DNA of 64,000 nt from an uncultured Opitutales bacterium (lineage in GTDB: Bacteria; Verrucomicrobiota; Verrucomicrobiia; Opitutales; Intestinicryptomonadaceae): NCBI GenBank assembly GCA_944389885.1, contig CALXNZ010000005.1:1-64000 (forward strand), read 5' to 3'. Below, in pieces: positions 60,327 to 64,000 of this stretch. The position numbers and the translations under genes are program-made. The notes beneath the pieces were generated by a model. The model was not told where the DNA came from. It saw nothing but the letters and a program-made list of their open reading frames with translations, and made no database searches. Numbering within the stretch: position 1 is the stretch's first letter; every line of letters starts with the position of its first letter.

Positions 60327-61925
60327 TTATAATTGGTGTTTCTGCTTATAGACTTTTGGACTGATGCCAAGCTTGGCAATCTTATAATTTAGTATGCGTC
60401 TGGAAACCGATAAATGCCTTGCGGCAGCGGCGGCATTCCCGCCGTGGGCGGCAAGCACTTCCACTATTATTTCCCTTTCAAAATTTCCGACAAGTTTTTC
60501 AAAGTCTATAGGGAGATCGGCTCTCAGCTTGGAAGTGTTTGTGGATTGGGGGGTTTGCAGAGAAGGTGGGAGGTCTGATTCTGAAACAGTGCGGTCGGCG
60601 GATATTAGAACCGCCCTCTCTATGCAGTTTTCAAGCTCTCGTACATTGCTCGGCCAATGGTAGGCAGAAATCATATTGGCGGCGGCGGCGCTTATTGTTG
60701 TCACTTTCTTATCGTGCAGACGGGCGTATTTTTGCAGAAAGTATTTGGCCAATGCGGGAATGTCCCTGCGCCTTTTTCTAAGAGGCGGAATGGATATTGT
60801 AAAACGCGTGAGCTGGTAGTAGAAGTCCTGGCGTATTATATTGTCGCGCAGACGCGATTCCAAATCTCCGCAGGTTGAAGTTATTATGCGGGCGGACGAA
60901 TGTAAGTCGCGCTCTCCGCCGACTCTCCTGTAAATTCCGTCGCGCAGAAGCCGCAGGAGTTTGAGTTGAAGGGCTTGTCCTATTAATCCCATTGCGTCGA
61001 GATATACCGTGCCGCTGCCTATCTTTTCAAGAACTCCCTCGGTTATGGTGCCGTTCTTCTCCAAGCCGAATAGTTGGGCTTCTATGGTTGAGTCGTGCAT
61101 GGCCGCGCAGTTGAGTATTTCCACCGGCCTGCCGCGCCATTTCGGAGAGTTTGTGATGGCTCTCATCGCAAAGTCTTTTCCCGCCCCGACTTCGCCCCTT
61201 ATCATGACGTGTATGTCTGAGGCTCCAGCTTGCGCTATCTGTTCATATACTTTTAGCATGGCCGCGCAGCTGCCTATTGCGTTTTCGGGGCGCAATTCCG
61301 ACTCTATGCGCGAGCGCAATTCGCGGTTTTGGGCGTCCAGCCTCTCGTTCTCGGCCATGTCGAGATAGAGTACGGAAACGGCTTCCGCTATTACGTTGGC
61401 TACCGTCTCCAGCAATTTTAAACAGCGGTTTAACGACTCCCTGTCGGGATTTTCCCTGTCTATGCTCAAAGTTCCTATAACGCCTTCGCGGGTGCTTATG
61501 GGAACGCATATAAAAGCTGTCTTTGTATGGCCCACATCGCGCGACATAGTGCGGTTTAAGAAATCGGGAGATTTTGATATGTCGGGAACTACCCTTGAAA
61601 CCCCGCGCTTGGCGACGTCGCCGGTCACGCCCTCTCCCATTCTATAAACTCCGCGCTTGCGCTCGTCCTCGCTGAGTCCGTGGGAGGCTATTATCACAAG
61701 CATATCCCCGTTGCGCAGAGTTATTGTCCCGCGCGTCAGATTCATGCGCGCATTCAGAATATCCAAGGTGTTGCGCAAAAACGTGGGAACCTCTTTTACG
61801 CTTACCGACGCCCGGCTTATATCGTGTAATACGCTCGCGGCCAAGCGCAGCATCGAGTTTCCGCGCGAATCGTCGGCTTTGCGCCCGGCGCCTGAAGATT
61901 CAGAGCGTTTCCGCCCCGGACTCAT
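60327..61925 (-). CDS. NifA-like regulator, degenerate AAA+ (no GAFTGA)
   Basis: 532 residues with the layout of a sigma-54 activator: a GAF domain (about 45-185), an AAA+ domain (215-445) and a Fis-type HTH (about 475-520, [24 protein letters not shown]). Walker A reads RGEVGAGKD (243-251). In the place of [22 protein letters not shown] (285-300) has neither the motif nor its Phe-Thr. Walker B is TVYLDAMG (306-313) with Ala where the catalytic Glu belongs. [10 protein letters not shown] is normal. It likely binds DNA and perhaps ATP, but should not remodel sigma-54 polymerase in the usual way. Its start overlaps the HAD gene's stop (ATGA). Confidence 0.88.
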   Translation of the reverse strand: MSPGRKRSESSGAGRKADDSRGNSMLRLAASVLHDISRASVSVKEVPTFLRNTLDILNARMNLTRGTITLRNGDMLVIIASHGLSEDERKRGVYRMGEGVTGDVAKRGVSRVVPDISKSPDFLNRTMSRDVGHTKTAFICVPISTREGVIGTLSIDRENPDRESLNRCLKLLETVANVIAEAVSVLYLDMAENERLDAQNRELRSRIESELRPENAIGSCAAMLKVYEQIAQAGASDIHVMIRGEVGAGKDFAMRAITNSPKWRGRPVEILNCAAMHDSTIEAQLFGLEKNGTITEGVLEKIGSGTVYLDAMGLIGQALQLKLLRLLRDGIYRRVGGERDLHSSARIITSTCGDLESRLRDNIIRQDFYYQLTRFTISIPPLRKRRRDIPALAKYFLQKYARLHDKKVTTISAAAANMISAYHWPSNVRELENCIERAVLISADRTVSESDLPPSLQTPQSTNTSKLRADLPIDFEKLVGNFEREIIVEVLAAHGGNAAAAARHLSVSRRILNYKIAKLGISPKVYKQKHQL

Positions 61926-62965
61926 TTTTGCCTTCCTTTCCCGAAGAGGTCGTCTTCTTCGGCTATGGGTTTTGCCTCAACGGAAAATGCGGTGTGAAGA
62001 TGTCGCGGTACTTCTCCAAGGCGCGATTCAACGGCATCGGCGACATCTTTTACAATGCGGTCGCACAATTTTCCAACGTGCATTTTCAACCACATCGCAG
62101 TGGGGGTATCGGACCGGTAATCGTTAGCGCCGTATGCGTCTATTCTGCCATTTTCAAGCAGCATATCGTTCTGGGCGAACTCGTCTTTCTTGTGCGGAGT
62201 ATATACGGCAAACGCTTTGCCTCCGCCCCGCCGAACCACTGAAAATACCGGAACATCGCTGGGGCCATCGGCTATGTATATCATGTTGCGTATCGGTATG
62301 CGCCTGTCCTCGGGGCGTATGCGGGCGTTTACATTTATGGCGGGATTCTTGTTAGTGCCTTTATTTATTTCAAAAATGAAGCGGGTCTTTATGGTGTTGT
62401 CAACTATCACCCCTATCTGGTTTATCTGGGTCGAGAGCGCTCCCATATCGAATTCGGGCTGCCGCGAAAAATACGGAGGGAAAGGCTCCTCGACAAACTC
62501 GCATCCGAATATTCCGTCCACATACGGCGCTATTTTTGAGCCGCGTATCATTTCGGCGAGACCGGTGCTTACTATGTAGTGTTCCAGTTTTATGTCGAGT
62601 TTGCGGTAGGCGTCTTCGGAGCGCGTGACGGCTTTTAACTCTTCAAATAATTCAGGTATGCCGTCGCAAAACTCCAGCCTCGAGCCGAGTTGCCTTAGCT
62701 TTGCATTGCTCAGGCCCTTCATATATCCGCTCTTCACAAAACTGAGAAGATGGTTCAAGTAAACGGTTTCGGGAGAAACATTGATGCCGCGTTTGGCGTA
62801 TAAATCCGGCAACATATTTACTTCCCGCCAAAAGAGTTTTTCGTCTATGCCGTATTCGGCGAATATGGGGGTCTGCATATAGCCCTTGATAAGTGTCTTG
62901 TCGAAGTCCCAAATACAGGCTATTATATGTCTGTCCCTTAGAGATGTGTCTTGCCCCTCGTTCAT
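61922..62965 (-). CDS. HAD-superfamily hydrolase (putative phosphatase)
   Basis: 347 residues. Motif [11 protein letters not shown] (about 19-28), motif II YIVSTGL, motif III lysine region and motif [17 protein letters not shown] identify an active HAD phosphatase with a helical cap (about 30-105). The roughly 60-residue C-terminal extension ([23 protein letters not shown]...) is helical. The substrate is unknown. Coupled to the NifA-like regulator by a 4-bp overlap; 130 bp and the eno terminator separate it from enolase upstream. Confidence 0.88.
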   Translation of the reverse strand: MNEGQDTSLRDRHIIACIWDFDKTLIKGYMQTPIFAEYGIDEKLFWREVNMLPDLYAKRGINVSPETVYLNHLLSFVKSGYMKGLSNAKLRQLGSRLEFCDGIPELFEELKAVTRSEDAYRKLDIKLEHYIVSTGLAEMIRGSKIAPYVDGIFGCEFVEEPFPPYFSRQPEFDMGALSTQINQIGVIVDNTIKTRFIFEINKGTNKNPAINVNARIRPEDRRIPIRNMIYIADGPSDVPVFSVVRRGGGKAFAVYTPHKKDEFAQNDMLLENGRIDAYGANDYRSDTPTAMWLKMHVGKLCDRIVKDVADAVESRLGEVPRHLHTAFSVEAKPIAEEDDLFGKGRQK

Positions 62966-63046
62966 AACGCGAATATTTACGATTTTTTACTTGCCCGCAA
63001 TATTTTAATTTTGTCTGTGTAATGCCTCCATATCCATATATATTCA

Positions 63047-63075
63047 AATAAAAAAAGGAGAGGGATTCCTCTCCT
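63047..63075 (-). terminator. rho-independent terminator after eno
   Basis: AGGAGAGG (63056-63063) pairs with CCTCTCCT (63068-63075). On the minus strand it runs into TTTTTTTATTT. Confidence 0.88.
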
Positions 63076-63097
63076 AAAGCGGCGCATATGGCGCATT

Positions 63098-64000
63098 TTA
63101 TTGTATATAACCGTAGCAGGCGGTGGCGCCGAGGTATTCTTCGATTCTCAGAAGCTGATTGTATTTTGCGAGCCTGTCGCTCCTGCTCATAGAGCCAGTC
63201 TTGATTTGTCCGGCGTTTAGGGCAACGGCGATATCGGCTATTGCGGTATCCTCCGTCTCTCCCGAGCGGTGGGATATTATTGTGCCGTATGAGGCTCTCT
63301 TTGCCATTTCCACGGCATTGCAAGCCTCTGTAAGAGTCCCTATTTGGTTTACTTTTACAAGTATCGCATTGGCTACGTTCTCAATTATGCCCCTGCGCAG
63401 AAATTCGGTGTTTGTGACGAATAAATCGTCGCCCACAAGCTGCACGGAATCCCCCATAGCGATAGTAAGCTCCTTCCAGCCAGTCCAGTCGTCCTCGGCG
63501 CACCCGTCCTCTATCGAGCTTATAGGAAATTTTCGGCACAATTCCTCCAGATAACTCACCATCTCCGACGATGTGCGTTTGGAACCGTCCGATTTGGAAA
63601 ATATGTAGCGGCGCTTTTGGGAATCGTAGAATTCGCTCGAGGCTATGTCGAGAGCTATACTTATGTCTTTACCCAATTTGTATCCGGCGTCCTTTACGGC
63701 TTTGGCTATACATTCAAGGGCGTCGCAATCGCCTTTTAGCTCAGGGGCAAATCCTCCCTCGTCGCCTACCGCGGTGGATAGATTTCGCGCCCTCAATACT
63801 TTCTTAAGCTCATGGAAAACTTCCGCCCCCATCTGTACTGCTTCGGAAAATGAGGCAGCGCCGTCGGGCCTTATCATAAATTCCTGAATGTCCACAGGGG
63901 CGTCGGAATGGGCCCCGCCGTTTATGACGTTCATCATAGGTATTGGCAGCACCCTCGCGTTTGAACCGCCAAGATACCTAAAGAAAGGAATCTTCAGCGC
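63098..64000 (-). CDS. eno: enolase, C-terminal part (cut by window edge)
   Basis: Glycolytic 2-phosphoglycerate dehydratase. 300 codons are visible, with the frame open to base 64000, so the N-terminal third lies outside. Visible landmarks: [68 protein letters not shown] with the catalytic Lys, and [10 protein letters not shown]. An internal ATG at 63952 is not the start. Confidence 0.97.
   Translation of the reverse strand, partial: ALKIPFFRYLGGSNARVLPIPMMNVINGGAHSDAPVDIQEFMIRPDGAASFSEAVQMGAEVFHELKKVLRARNLSTAVGDEGGFAPELKGDCDALECIAKAVKDAGYKLGKDISIALDIASSEFYDSQKRRYIFSKSDGSKRTSSEMVSYLEELCRKFPISSIEDGCAEDDWTGWKELTIAMGDSVQLVGDDLFVTNTEFLRRGIIENVANAILVKVNQIGTLTEACNAVEMAKRASYGTIISHRSGETEDTAIADIAVALNAGQIKTGSMSRSDRLAKYNQLLRIEEYLGATACYGYIQ

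Overview
The window reads as an ordinary, gene-dense chromosome stretch of a Gram-negative member of the Verrucomicrobiota, possibly an Opitutae-type host- or gut-associated species. This placement is inferred from family content, not from a marker-gene tree. The clues are five exported proteins with a C-terminal PEP-CTERM sorting signal, a stand-alone pseudopilin of the kind amplified in Planctomycetes/Verrucomicrobia, a type II secretion minor-pseudopilin cluster, several secreted glycan hydrolases (GH97, GH2, GH29, a six-hairpin glycosidase, a sialate O-acetylesterase), twin-arginine Gfo/Idh/MocA oxidoreductases, a PPi-type phosphofructokinase and a short archaeal/eukaryote-type prolyl-tRNA synthetase. 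No insertion sequence, integrase, CRISPR array or rRNA operon was seen.

Layout. 1-5 kb: a small ORF, tRNA-Pro, a secreted GH97 glucosidase, coaD, and the coupled phosphatidylglycerol genes pgsA-pgpA, then tRNA-Lys. 5-13.5 kb (minus strand): a large superfamily 2 helicase with internal membrane segments, and an overlapping trio of secreted beta-galactosidase, nth and miaA. 13.7-22.6 kb (plus strand): uup, ispH, a large lipoprotein and the pseudopilin genes gspG to gspK in overlapping order. 22.7-29.5 kb: mgtE, a stand-alone pseudopilin, two tandem PEP-CTERM paralogues that share an identical 236-bp block, and a six-hairpin glycosidase. 29.6-41.7 kb: esterase, yraN, alr, metF, a PEP-CTERM protein, then minus-strand pfp, rlmN, two small proteins, a CNNM/CorC-type protein and a GH29 fucosidase. 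42.4-55 kb: oxidoreductase plus repeat protein, LamG lipoprotein, two PEP-CTERM proteins, a class II aldolase, proS, panD, an aminotransferase and topB. 55.1-64 kb: VOC protein, second oxidoreductase, LacI-family regulator, an asparagine/glycine pentapeptide-repeat protein, TetR-family regulator, a degenerate NifA-like regulator coupled to a HAD phosphatase, and the C-terminal part of enolase.

How it fits together. The secreted enzymes suggest foraging on host or plant glycans (alpha-glucosides, beta-galactosides, fucose, acetylated sialic acids), with the class II aldolase as a possible intracellular fucose step. The pseudopilins and PEP-CTERM proteins point to an elaborate export and surface-display programme whose main machinery (exosortase, T2SS ATPase and secretin) is not in this window. 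The most unusual items are the NifA-like AAA+ regulator without a GAFTGA loop or Walker B glutamate, the beta-galactosidase with a LamG-like domain inserted in its catalytic barrel, the membrane-segment helicase, the pentapeptide-repeat protein beside a LacI-family regulator, and the recombined tandem PEP-CTERM pair. I did not find a clear-cut multi-gene system that is obviously new.
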